64,000 nt of DNA, taken from Methylobacterium durans. Its GTDB lineage: Bacteria > Pseudomonadota > Alphaproteobacteria > Rhizobiales > Beijerinckiaceae. Location of the stretch: positions 5,648,501 to 5,712,500 of the forward strand of contig NZ_CP029550.1 in the NCBI RefSeq assembly GCF_003173715.1, read 5' to 3'. The translations under genes and the position numbers were made by a program. Below, in pieces: positions 54,186 to 62,388 of the stretch; the first letter of the stretch is position 1, and each line of letters starts with the position of its first letter. Under the pieces are notes generated by a model. It did no database searches. It saw nothing but the letters and a program-made list of their open reading frames with translations, and was not told the origin of the DNA.

Positions 54186-54673
54186 GCCGCGTCCTCCCGC
54201 TCCGCCATCGCCGCTTGCGCTGCCAGAACGGCCTCCGTGATGCCCTGGTAGGCGCCGCAGCGGCAGATGTTCCCGCTCAACGCCTCGCGGACCCGTTCGT
54301 GATCGCTCCCGGCCCATCCCTCGCGGATCAGGCCGACCGCGCTCATAATCTGGCCCGGCGTGCAGAAGCCGCACTGGAACCCGTCGTGGTTGAGGAAGGC
54401 GATCTGGACCGGGTGGAGTTCGCCCCCCTGCGCCAGCCCCTCGATCGTGACGATCTCGGCGCCGTCGAGGCTGACGGCCAGCGCCAGGCAGGCATTCACC
54501 CGGCGCCCGTCGACCAGCACCGTGCAGGCGCCGCACTGGCCGCGGTCGCAGCCCTTCTTCGTGCCGGTGAGGTCGAGGCGCTCGCGCAGGAGGTCGAGCA
54601 GGGTGACGCGGAGATCGTCGAGATCGATCGCGCGCGCCGAGCCGTTCACGGTCAGCGTGATGGACATGCTCAT
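54182..54673 (-). CDS. 2Fe-2S subunit of aldehyde oxidoreductase (PaoA-like)
   Basis: A 163-residue subunit with two [2Fe-2S] clusters. The plant-type ferredoxin motif is GCDRGQCGACTVLVDG (Cys42, 47, 50) plus Cys62 in VNACLAL. The second cluster has QCGFCTPG (Cys101, 104) and GNICRCGAY (Cys137, 139). It carries electrons from the molybdenum site to FAD. Unlike E. coli PaoA there is no twin-arginine signal peptide: the protein begins MSMSITLTVNGSARAIDLDD, so the enzyme should be cytoplasmic. It is first in the three-gene operon. Confidence 0.93.
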   Translation of the reverse strand: MSMSITLTVNGSARAIDLDDLRVTLLDLLRERLDLTGTKKGCDRGQCGACTVLVDGRRVNACLALAVSLDGAEIVTIEGLAQGGELHPVQIAFLNHDGFQCGFCTPGQIMSAVGLIREGWAGSDHERVREALSGNICRCGAYQGITEAVLAAQAAMAEREDAA

Positions 54674-54939
54674 GCGGATTCCGGGGCTCCGTCGCTTCGG
54701 ATCGGATGCAGGGGGCCTGCCGGGAGAGGGAGCGGGCAGGGGACTTGCTTGTCTGGAACGGTTTCAAGTAGCTCGCCGTGCCCGGGCGACCACCGGGCCG
54801 GTGATCACGGGTCTGTGAAGTGACGGACCCCCGCGAGGCCCGAACAGGGGGCGGACGGCTCCGCTGCCCTCATCCTGCCGCGCCGGTCGCGCAAGGCCGC
54901 ACGGAACGCCCGCGACCTGCTCGACACGATCCGTTCCCG

Positions 54940-56127
54940 ATGTCCCATCTTCCGCCTGCGACCGAGACCGCCCCCGCGACGCCCGCCGACGGCGACTGCT
55001 CGGATCCGGCGATCCGCCTGCACCAGCAGGCCATCCTCTCCGAATTCGGGGTCGAGGCCCTGCGCGGCGACGACGTCGACCGGCTGCTGCAGCGGGCTGC
55101 CGAGCTCTGCGCGGAGGGGATGGGCGCCGAGTTCTGCAAGGCCCTGGAATACCTGCGGGGCGAGGACATGCTGCTGGTGCGTGCCGGTATCGGCTGGGGG
55201 CCGGATGTGATCGGCACGGCCCGCATCGGAGCCGACCTCGCCTCGCCTGCGGGCTTCGCCCTGAAGACGGGCCGGCCCGTCATCTCCAACCACCTCGAGA
55301 ACGAGACCCGCTTCCGCACCCCCCAACTCATGGCCGAGCACGGCATCCGCCGGGCGATCAATGTGATCATCGCGAACCGGGACGGCGCCTTCGGCGTGCT
55401 GGAGGTGGACGACAGCCGCGAAGGCATGTTCGAGGAGGCCGACATCGCCTTCATGCAGGGCTTCGCAAACCTGCTCGGCGGCGCCATCGAGCGCCTGCGC
55501 ACGGAAGGCCTCCTCAAGGAGGCGCTGGCCCGGCAGGATCTGCTGGCCCGGGAGATGAGCCACCGGGTCAAGAACAGCCTCACCATCGTGGCGAGCCTGC
55601 TCGCCCTCCAGGCCAAGGGCTCGGAGAGCGAGGACGTGCGCCGCGCCCTCAACGACGCGCGCACCCGCGTCGAGGCGATCGCGGGGGTTCACGACCAGCT
55701 CTGGCGCCATTCCGAGTCCGGCGAGGTGGATCTCGCGCTCTTCCTCGAGACGCTCTGCGCGAAACTCCAGAGCGGGGCGCCCGGGCACCGCCTCGCCTGC
55801 CGGGCCGATCCGGTCCACGTGCACGCCGACCGGGCAATCCCCTTCGGCCTCCTCGTCAACGAACTCGTCACCAACGCCATCAAGTACGCCTACCCGGAGC
55901 AGGGCGGCGAGATCCGGATCCGGGCCGAGCGTGCGGGCGACCGCCTCGTCCTCGCCGTATCCGACGACGGGATCGGCCTGCCGGAGGATTTCGACATCGG
56001 CCGGGCCTCACGCAGCCTCGGCATGCGCGTCGTCGCGAATCTCGTCCGCCAGCTCGGCGGCACCATCGCGACGCCGCGGAGCGGGCAGGGGGCGCATTTC
56101 CACATCGACATGCCGCTGGCGGGGTAG
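54940..56127 (+). CDS. GAF-domain sensor histidine kinase (HisKA_2 type)
   Basis: A 395-residue soluble kinase. A GAF domain (about residues 35-185) includes LRGEDMLLVRAGIGWGPDVI and VIIANRDGAFGVLEVDDSRE. The HisKA_2 dimerisation box has the phospho-acceptor His in LAREMSHRVKNSLTIVASLL, followed by HATPase motifs LVNELVTNAIKYAYPEQGG and VSDDGIGLPEDF. This is the class related to HWE kinases that signal through single-domain receivers and PhyR-type stress pathways in Methylobacterium. No regulator lies next to it. The ATG at 54940 begins MSHLPP; upstream in-frame sequence is unpatterned. It is divergent from the aldehyde oxidoreductase operon. Confidence 0.9.
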   Translation: MSHLPPATETAPATPADGDCSDPAIRLHQQAILSEFGVEALRGDDVDRLLQRAAELCAEGMGAEFCKALEYLRGEDMLLVRAGIGWGPDVIGTARIGADLASPAGFALKTGRPVISNHLENETRFRTPQLMAEHGIRRAINVIIANRDGAFGVLEVDDSREGMFEEADIAFMQGFANLLGGAIERLRTEGLLKEALARQDLLAREMSHRVKNSLTIVASLLALQAKGSESEDVRRALNDARTRVEAIAGVHDQLWRHSESGEVDLALFLETLCAKLQSGAPGHRLACRADPVHVHADRAIPFGLLVNELVTNAIKYAYPEQGGEIRIRAERAGDRLVLAVSDDGIGLPEDFDIGRASRSLGMRVVANLVRQLGGTIATPRSGQGAHFHIDMPLAG

Positions 56128-56301
56128 CCCCGCCTCGCCTGCTCGTTGTCGAATTCTCACGCCCGCAGCTTATGATAGGGGAAAGCAGGGGCGGACGAGC
56201 GCCCCAGAACCGAATTCCGGGTAGATTCGGCAAAAAAATCCGGGCAGAACCGGAAGATCGCGACGGCAGCGTCGCGGCGGAGCGGGGCAGGGGAGGCGAC
56301 T

Positions 56302-57414
56302 TTGGGAGAGCGACGGCGGCGCCCCACCCTGCTCATCGGGTTCGTCCTCGTCGGCGGCGCGCTCGGCGCCCTCGCCCTCTCGGAGGGCGCTGCCCCCTAC
56401 GCCGCGCAGATGCGCGAGCGGACCGAGCCCCTCCTCGCCCTGTGGCGCGCCCACGTGGCGCCCACCCCTCCCGAGCGCCCTCACCTGCCCGCCACCCGCA
56501 CCGCGATCGAAGACGGCCGCACGGTGGTGCGGATCAAGCCCGAGGAGCGGGCCCGCCTCGGCCTCGAGACCGCCCGCGTCGCGGCGCAGCCCCACCGCCA
56601 GGAACTGCAGGCCTACGGCAGCGTCCTCGACCTCGCCCGGGTAACGGAACTCACCAATTCCTACGCCACGGCGAGGGCCCAACTCCAGACCGCGCAGGCC
56701 AAGGTGGACGTCTCCCGCAGCGCCTTCCGGCGGGCGAAGAACCTCGGCCAGTACGCGACCCCGGTGCAGGTCGAGACCACGAGCGGCACGCTCCAGACCG
56801 ACGAGGCCGCCCTGATGGCGGCAGAATCGCAGCTGCGCACGCTCGCCGCCACCGCCCAGCAGGAATGGGGGCCCGTCATCGGCAAGGCCATCGTCGAGCG
56901 CGCGCCCCTCGTCACCCGCCTGATCGAGCGGGAGGACTTCCTGATGCAGGTCACCCTGCCGCCGGGCGAGACCCTGAAGGGGATGCCCGGCGCCGCCTTC
57001 GCGGAGGTGCCGCCGCAATCGAGCCGGGTCGCCCTGCGCTTCGTCTCGCCCGCGACGCGGACCGACCAGCGTGTCCAGGGCCAGAGCTTCTACTTCATCG
57101 TGGCCGGTGACAGCGGTCTCCTGCCCGGTATGAGCACGCTCGCCTTTGTGCCCGCCGAGCGCACGGTGACGGGCGTGCTCGTGCCGGAGGACGCGGTCGT
57201 GCACTGGCAGGGCGGCACCTGGGTCTATCGCGGCCTCGACGAGAACGCCTTCGTGCGCCACCCGATCAAGTCCGACCCGCCGATGTCGGACGATGCCTAC
57301 GTCGTCGAGGACCTGAGCGGCGAGACCGAGATCGTCCTGCGCGGTGGCCAGGCGCTCCTCTCCGAGGAGATGAAGAGCCTGCTGCAGGTCTCCGGCGGCG
57401 TGGACGACGACTGA
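56302..57414 (+). CDS. RND efflux periplasmic adaptor subunit
   Basis: A 370-residue HlyD-like membrane-fusion protein. A single N-terminal span (TLLIGFVLVGGALGALAL) anchors it. A coiled-coil hairpin follows (SYATARAQLQTAQAKVDVSR, TDEAALMAAESQLRTLAATA), then beta-barrel and membrane-proximal domains (PLVTRLIEREDFLMQVTLPP, SFYFIVAGDSGLLPGMSTLA). It links the inner-membrane pump to an outer-membrane channel. Start is TTG at 56302 after GGGGAGG, the only start with a strong ribosome binding site. The pump gene begins one base after its stop. No outer-membrane factor gene is present in the window. Confidence 0.85.
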   Translation: MGERRRRPTLLIGFVLVGGALGALALSEGAAPYAAQMRERTEPLLALWRAHVAPTPPERPHLPATRTAIEDGRTVVRIKPEERARLGLETARVAAQPHRQELQAYGSVLDLARVTELTNSYATARAQLQTAQAKVDVSRSAFRRAKNLGQYATPVQVETTSGTLQTDEAALMAAESQLRTLAATAQQEWGPVIGKAIVERAPLVTRLIEREDFLMQVTLPPGETLKGMPGAAFAEVPPQSSRVALRFVSPATRTDQRVQGQSFYFIVAGDSGLLPGMSTLAFVPAERTVTGVLVPEDAVVHWQGGTWVYRGLDENAFVRHPIKSDPPMSDDAYVVEDLSGETEIVLRGGQALLSEEMKSLLQVSGGVDDD

Positions 57415-57415
57415 G

Positions 57416-60400
57416 GTGGGCCCGCTTCTCTCCGGTCCCCAGGCGGCGCTCGTCGCCTTCGCCGTGCGCTTCCGCGGGGTCGTGCTGGCGCTGGCGCTGG
57501 CCATCCTCGGCTTCGGCGCGCTGAGCCTCGGGGATGCCAAGTACGACGTCTTCCCCGAATTCGCGCCGCCCTCGGTGGTGATCCAGACCGAGGCGCCGGG
57601 CCTCAACCCCGAGCAGGTCGAGGTGCTGGTGACCCAGCCGATCGAGGTCTCGGTCAACGGCCTGCCGGGCATCGAGGCCCTGCGCTCCTCCTCGATTCAG
57701 GGGCTCTCCGTCATCACCGTCACGTTCGGGCGCGGGAGCGACATCTACCGGGTGCGCCAACTCGTCTCGGAGCGCCTCGCGGCGCTCGCGGGGCGCCTGC
57801 CGCAGGGCGTGATGCCGCCCGCCATGACGGCCCTCACCTCGTCCACCAGCACGGTGCTCCTCGTCGGGCTGACCTCGGAGCGGCGCAACGGCCTCGACCT
57901 GCGCACCATCGCCGACTGGACCGTGCGGCTGCGGCTCCTCGCGGTGCCCGGCATCGCCCAGGTCTCGGTCTACGGCGGCGGCGTGCGCGCACTCCAGGTG
58001 CAGGTCCGCCCGAACGACCTGATCCGCTTCCGGATCGGCATCAACGACGTGCTGGCGGCCGCCCGCAAGGCGACCGGCGTGCGGGGCGCCGGCTTCGTGG
58101 ACACGGCCAACCAGCGCATCGCGCTCCAGACCGAGGGGCAGTCCCTCACCCCGGAGGAGGTCGCCCGGACCGTCCTCGTCAACGAGGGCGGGGCGAGCGT
58201 GGTGCTCGGCGACGTGGCGAACGTCGTGGCCGCGCCCGAGCCGCCGATCAGCGCCGCGCTGATCGACGGCAAGCCCGGCGTGCTCCTGATGGTCGGCGCG
58301 CAGTACGGTGCCAACACCCGCGAGGTCACGGCCCGGGTCGAGGCGGCCCTCGACGACCTGGCGCCGGCCCTCGCGCGCGAGGGCGTCGAGCTCCGGCCCG
58401 ACCTGTTCCGGCCGGCGAACTTCATCGCGGTCGCCAACGCCAACGTCCTGCAGGCGCTCGCGATCGGCGGCCTCCTCGTCATCGTGGTCCTGTTCGTCTT
58501 CCTCTACGACTGGCGCACCAGCGTGATCAGCGGGCTCGCCATCCCGCTCTCGCTGATGGTCGCGGTACTGGCGCTCGGGGCCTTGGGCGAGAGCCTCAAC
58601 ACGATGACGCTCGGCGGGCTTGCCATCGCCATCGGCGAGGTGGTCGACGACGCGGTGATCGGCGTCGAGAACGTGGTCCGGCGCCTGCGCGAGAACCGGC
58701 GCCTCGGCGTCCCGAGGCCCGAGGGGAGGGTGGTCCTCGACGCGATCCTGGAGGTGCGCACGGCGGTGGCCTACGCGACCTTCGCGGTGCTCCTCGTCTT
58801 CCTGCCGGTGCTCGCGCTCTCCGGCGTCGCGGGGCGCCTGTTCGGTCCCTTGAGCCTCGCCTACATCCTGGCGGTGGTCGCCTCGCTCGGCGTCGCCCTC
58901 ACGGTGACGCCGGCGCTCGCCACGCTGCTCCTGACGGGACGGCGCGACGCCGACACCCGCGACCCGCCGGCCATGCGCTGGTCGCGGGCGGCCTACGCCG
59001 CCCTCCTCGCGCGCATCAACCGGCATCCTCGCCTCGTCGTCGCGACGGGCCTCGTGCTGACGCTCCTCGGCGCCGGCATCGCCCCCTTCTTCGGCGGCAC
59101 CTTCCTGCCGGACCTCAAGGAGGGCCACCTCATCCTGCACATGGCGGCGGCGCCCGGCACCTCGCTGCAGGAATCGCAGCGCCTCGGCGTCCAGATCACG
59201 GGGGAGCTCCGGGCGATTCCCGGCATCCGGGCCGTCGCCTCGCAGATCGGGCGCGCCGAGGCCGGGCAGGACACGGCGGGCACGCATTACAGCGAGATCC
59301 ACATCGACCTCGACGCCGGCCTCGACGGGGCCGGGCAGAAGGGCGTCGAGACGCGCATCCGCGCCCTGATGGCGGGGTTCCCCGGCGCCGCCTTCTCCCT
59401 CAAGACCTTCCTGACCGAGCGCATCGAGGAGACGGTCTCAGGGTTCACCGCCCCCGTCGTCGTCAACGTGATCGGCAACGACCTCGACCGGATCGAGGCC
59501 GCCGCCCGCGAGGTCGCCAGGGAACTCGCCGAGGTGCGGGGCGCGAGCGACATCCAGCAGGCCTCGCCTGCCGGTCTGCCGCAGATCAACGTGTCCCTAC
59601 GCCCGAACGACCTGCGCCACTGGGGCCTCGACGCAATCGAGGTATTGGAGGCGGTGCGCACCGCCTATCAGGGCGACATCGTCGGCCAATCCTACGAGGG
59701 CAACGCCGTCTTCAACGTCATCGTCATCCTCGATGCCGGGGTGAGGGCGCGCCTCACCGCCGTCGGCGACATGCCCCTGCGGACGCCCGGCGGCAGCTAC
59801 ATCCGCCTGTCTCAGGTCGCCGACATCTACGAGACCTCCGGCCGCTACCAGGTGCAGCACCAGGGCGCGCAGCGCGTCCAGGCGGTGACGGCGAACGTGG
59901 TCGGGCGCGACATCGCCTCCTTCGTCGCCGCCGCCCAGCGCAAGATCGCCCGCGAGGTGCGCCTGCCCCAGGGCGTCTACGTCTCCTTCACGGGATCGGC
60001 CGAGGCGCAGGCGCGGGCGCGGCGGGACCTCCTCACCTATTCGGGGCTCGCCGGCCTCGGCATCGTGCTGCTGCTGGCCGTGATCACGGGCTCGCTGCGC
60101 AATCTCGTCCTCGTCCTCGTGAACCTGCCCTTCGCCTTCGTCGGCGGGGTGTTCGCGGTGGCGCTCACCGGCAGCGTGCTGTCCTTGGGCTCGATCGTCG
60201 GCTTCGTGACCCTGTTCGGCATCTCCTTGCGCAACACCATCATGATGGTCTCGCACTACGAGCATCTGGTGTGCATCGAGGGCCGCAGCTGGGACGGCGC
60301 GACCGCCATCGAGGGCGCGGCCGACCGGCTGGTGCCGATCCTGATGACCTCCCTCGTCACCGGCCTCGGCCTGCTGCCGCTGGCGCTCGGCGCCGGCGAG

Positions 60401-60577
60401 CCCGGCCGCGAGATCGAGGGCCCGATGGCGATCGTGATCCTCGGCGGCCTCGTGACCTCGACGCTCCTCAACCTCCTGATCCTGCCGACGCTCGCGCTCC
60501 GCTACGGCCGCTTCCAGGCCGACGAGGGCAGGGGGCTCGGGGAGAAGCTCGGGGAGGGGGCCCGCGCGGCGGAGTGA
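57416..60577 (+). CDS. RND efflux permease, CusA/CzcA (HME) type
   Basis: A 1053-residue trimeric proton-driven pump with the standard layout: TM1 (about 15-35), first periplasmic loop (about 40-335), TM2-6 cluster (IGGLLVIVVLFVFLYDWRTS onward), second periplasmic loop, TM8-12 (GIVLLLAVITGSLRNLVLVL onward). Heavy-metal-efflux features are KYDVFPEFAPPSVVIQTEAP and VEVLVTQPIEVSVNGLPGIE. The TM4 segment reads AIAIGEVVDDAVIGVENVVR, with the paired acidic residues of the proton relay. GTG start with a 1-base gap to the adaptor. Substrate probably divalent metal ions or an organic compound; not decided by sequence. Confidence 0.92.
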   Translation: MGPLLSGPQAALVAFAVRFRGVVLALALAILGFGALSLGDAKYDVFPEFAPPSVVIQTEAPGLNPEQVEVLVTQPIEVSVNGLPGIEALRSSSIQGLSVITVTFGRGSDIYRVRQLVSERLAALAGRLPQGVMPPAMTALTSSTSTVLLVGLTSERRNGLDLRTIADWTVRLRLLAVPGIAQVSVYGGGVRALQVQVRPNDLIRFRIGINDVLAAARKATGVRGAGFVDTANQRIALQTEGQSLTPEEVARTVLVNEGGASVVLGDVANVVAAPEPPISAALIDGKPGVLLMVGAQYGANTREVTARVEAALDDLAPALAREGVELRPDLFRPANFIAVANANVLQALAIGGLLVIVVLFVFLYDWRTSVISGLAIPLSLMVAVLALGALGESLNTMTLGGLAIAIGEVVDDAVIGVENVVRRLRENRRLGVPRPEGRVVLDAILEVRTAVAYATFAVLLVFLPVLALSGVAGRLFGPLSLAYILAVVASLGVALTVTPALATLLLTGRRDADTRDPPAMRWSRAAYAALLARINRHPRLVVATGLVLTLLGAGIAPFFGGTFLPDLKEGHLILHMAAAPGTSLQESQRLGVQITGELRAIPGIRAVASQIGRAEAGQDTAGTHYSEIHIDLDAGLDGAGQKGVETRIRALMAGFPGAAFSLKTFLTERIEETVSGFTAPVVVNVIGNDLDRIEAAAREVARELAEVRGASDIQQASPAGLPQINVSLRPNDLRHWGLDAIEVLEAVRTAYQGDIVGQSYEGNAVFNVIVILDAGVRARLTAVGDMPLRTPGGSYIRLSQVADIYETSGRYQVQHQGAQRVQAVTANVVGRDIASFVAAAQRKIAREVRLPQGVYVSFTGSAEAQARARRDLLTYSGLAGLGIVLLLAVITGSLRNLVLVLVNLPFAFVGGVFAVALTGSVLSLGSIVGFVTLFGISLRNTIMMVSHYEHLVCIEGRSWDGATAIEGAADRLVPILMTSLVTGLGLLPLALGAGEPGREIEGPMAIVILGGLVTSTLLNLLILPTLALRYGRFQADEGRGLGEKLGEGARAAE

Positions 60578-60675
60578 CGGGCGCCCTCGCCCGCTTGCAG
60601 AGGAGCCTCCGGCCGGCGGATACAGGGTAAAGGGTCGGCCGGGAGCGGCCGCCCGCTCCCGCGAACGAGACCCGC

Positions 60676-61149
60676 ATGCGCCTCGCGACCCGAATCCTGC
60701 TCGCCGCCCTCCTCGGAACGGTCGCCGGCCGCCCTGCCTGGGCCGAACCGGCCCCGGCCCCCGCCGCGCCCCAGCCGCCGGCCGGACCGCAGGCCACGGC
60801 ACCGCAGGCTCCCCCGGTCCTGCCCCTGATGCGGGTCGTGCCGAAGGGCGAGGCGCGCAGCATCGGCTTCTTCGCCGCGCTCTTCCCGGATTGCAGCTCG
60901 CAGGGGCCGATCGTGGTGCGACTGCTGGCTCCGCCGAAACACGGCACGGTGAGCTTCTCGGAGGCCGATTCCTTCCCGCGCTACGCCGCCGGCTCGCCGC
61001 TCGCCGCCTGCAACGCCAAGCGCGTGCCGGGCCTGAAGATGGTCTACGAGTCGGAGGAGGGGTTCGAGGGCCTCGACACGTACCGGATCTTCCTCATCAA
61101 CCCGGACGGGACGGGCTTCGAATCCGAGGTGAAGGTTTCGGTGCGCTGA
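60676..61149 (+). CDS. Secreted hypothetical protein
   Basis: A 157-residue exported protein: signal peptide (residues 1-23, ending RPAWA), Pro/Ala linker to about residue 48, then a compact beta-rich domain (IGFFAALFPDCSSQGPIVVR, PPKHGTVSFSEADSF, GLKMVYESEEGFEGLDTYRI, FESEVKVSV) with two cysteines that may pair (PDCSS, AACNAK). The pattern resembles cadherin/Ig-like small domains of secreted alphaproteobacterial proteins, but no family was firmly recognised. It follows the RND pump on the same strand after about 100 bases. Confidence 0.75.
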   Translation: MRLATRILLAALLGTVAGRPAWAEPAPAPAAPQPPAGPQATAPQAPPVLPLMRVVPKGEARSIGFFAALFPDCSSQGPIVVRLLAPPKHGTVSFSEADSFPRYAAGSPLAACNAKRVPGLKMVYESEEGFEGLDTYRIFLINPDGTGFESEVKVSVR

Positions 61150-61445
61150 GCGGGAACGGGGCCGGGACGGCTCCGGCAGCCCGTCGATGTCGTTCGCATA
61201 AGATATATTATGGAACCTGAGACCGTGGAAAGGTCGGCTCTGCGGCCTGCTCGCCACACTGCGGTTTCCTGAGCCGGATGCTGGCGGGGCAAGGCTTCGT
61301 GCCGGGCGGTTCGCGAACGGGCGAGGGGGCATCACCGCCCTGCCCCGGCCCGGGTCGGGGCCGTCGAGCTGCGGCACGGAATCTGAGGAAGGACCGCCCG
61401 CGGGCGGTCCTTCCGGCTCAGGATCGACCCGTCAGGGCCGCCCGG
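61150..61445. other. Intergenic stretch with AT patch and large palindrome
   Basis: No gene was found. It has an AT-rich site (CGCATAAGATATATTATGG, about 61196-61214) that could be a promoter of unknown direction, and the palindromic hairpin at 61387-61414. Confidence 0.45.
61387..61414 (-). terminator. Perfect 28-base palindrome, likely terminator
   Basis: GGAAGGACCGCCCG (61387-61400) is followed directly by its exact reverse complement (61401-61414). As RNA it forms a 12-bp stem with a 4-base loop. It lies 32 bases after the stop of the small minus-strand gene 61446-61610 and most likely ends that transcript, though the following bases (TCAGATTCC) are only moderately T-rich. Confidence 0.62.
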
Positions 61446-61610
61446 TCACTCCTTGTCGCCGCGGTGGACACCCTTGTCGCGGTTCTCCTTCAGGCGGCCG
61501 TCATCCGAATGTTGGACGCTGCCCTGATGTGCATTTCCGGTATTTTTTCCGCGGTTGTCGGAGTTATTGTTCGTGTTGCGGTCGTTGTTCTGCTGATGAT
61601 TATTTGCCAT
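61446..61610 (-). CDS. Very hydrophilic small protein (hydrophilin-like)
   Basis: A 54-residue protein, MANNHQQNNDRNTNNNSDNR then GKNTGNAHQGSVQHSDDGRL and KENRDKGVHRGDKE. It has no hydrophobic core, is dominated by Asn, Asp, Gln, Gly, Arg and Lys, and must be disordered, like desiccation or osmotic stress hydrophilins. GGAG lies 8 bases before the ATG. A candidate EcfG promoter lies 49 bases upstream and a palindromic terminator just downstream, so the whole transcription unit is visible. Function is inferred only from composition and the promoter. Confidence 0.68.
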   Translation of the reverse strand: MANNHQQNNDRNTNNNSDNRGKNTGNAHQGSVQHSDDGRLKENRDKGVHRGDKE

Positions 61611-61658
61611 TACGCATCTCCATTTTGCAGAACGACGCTGTCACGTCGCTGATCGAAT

Positions 61659-61683
61659 AACAAATTCTGCTTCGATGTGTTCC
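61659..61683 (-). promoter_or_regulatory. Candidate EcfG-type promoter of the hydrophilic small protein
   Basis: Minus strand: GGAAC (61683-61679), 17 bases, GTT (61661-61659), i.e. GGAAC-N16-TGTT against the consensus GGAAC-N16/17-CGTT. The -35 box is perfect and the -10 has one mismatch. The distance to the start codon (49 bases) resembles that of the PRC-barrel gene. Confidence 0.5.
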
Positions 61684-61904
61684 GATGCTGAATGGGGCGA
61701 ATTTTATAGTCACCTGCGACGCTCCGTCCTCTCGACAGACCGACCGGATGTCGGCGCGGTGTGCGCGGGCCGGCGCGCGATATCAGCCGCCTCAACGGGT
61801 TGCGCGGGATTCCGTCCGGGATGCCCGCAAGGAAGCCCGGATCGCGGTTCGAGCGCCCGAGCCTGACCGGTCGAAACGCCGCAGGGCAACGCGGCGGGGA
61901 GGGC

Positions 61905-62378
61905 ATGCCGGTCCCCTCCCCGGCTCCGAGATTCTCACCGGCAACGGGACGGCCGCGCGTGACGCATCCGAACGACGAGAGGATCCGCTACCACCACCTC
62001 ACCGAGGCGAGCCTCGCGGCCTTCCTCGCCGCCTTCTACGCCAAGGTGCGGCGCGACGACCTGATCGGCCCCGTCTTCGCCCAGGCGATCCCCGATGCGG
62101 CTTGGCCGGCTCATCTCGCAGTCATCCAGGATTTCTGGTCCTCGGTGCTGCTCAGATCCGGGCGCTACAAGGGCAATCCGTTCGGCAAGCACCTCGCGCT
62201 CGGCACCCTGGAACGCGCCCATTTCGCCCGCTGGCTCGGCCTGTTCGAGGAGACGGCGGCCGAGGCGTTCGAGCCCGGGATCGCGGCCGCCCTCGTCGAG
62301 CGAGCCCACCGCATCGGGGACAGCCTGAAAGCGGGCCTGTTCTTTCGGCCGGAGGTGGCGACGGGCGAGGGGGCCTGA
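61905..62378 (+). CDS. Group III truncated hemoglobin
   Basis: A 157-residue heme protein of the group III truncated globins. The core (about residues 25-150) shows LTEASLAAFLAAFYAKVRRD, LIGPVFAQAI, W-x2-HLAVIQDFWSSVLL, GRYKGNPFGKHLALG with the proximal-helix His, and FARWLGLFEETAAEAFEPG, all typical of the family. Group III globins are thought to bind O2 or NO at low oxygen; the physiological role is unsettled. GGGGAGGG lies just before the ATG at 61905; a GTG at 61959 would give the minimal domain but has no good site. Confidence 0.85.
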   Translation: MPVPSPAPRFSPATGRPRVTHPNDERIRYHHLTEASLAAFLAAFYAKVRRDDLIGPVFAQAIPDAAWPAHLAVIQDFWSSVLLRSGRYKGNPFGKHLALGTLERAHFARWLGLFEETAAEAFEPGIAAALVERAHRIGDSLKAGLFFRPEVATGEGA

Positions 62379-62388
62379 CCCCCTGCCC

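Noticed and set aside
61205..61235. GGAACC in front of the palindrome region as a fourth EcfG promoter
   Set aside because: No GTT lies at 16-18 bases spacing and there is no gene downstream on that strand.
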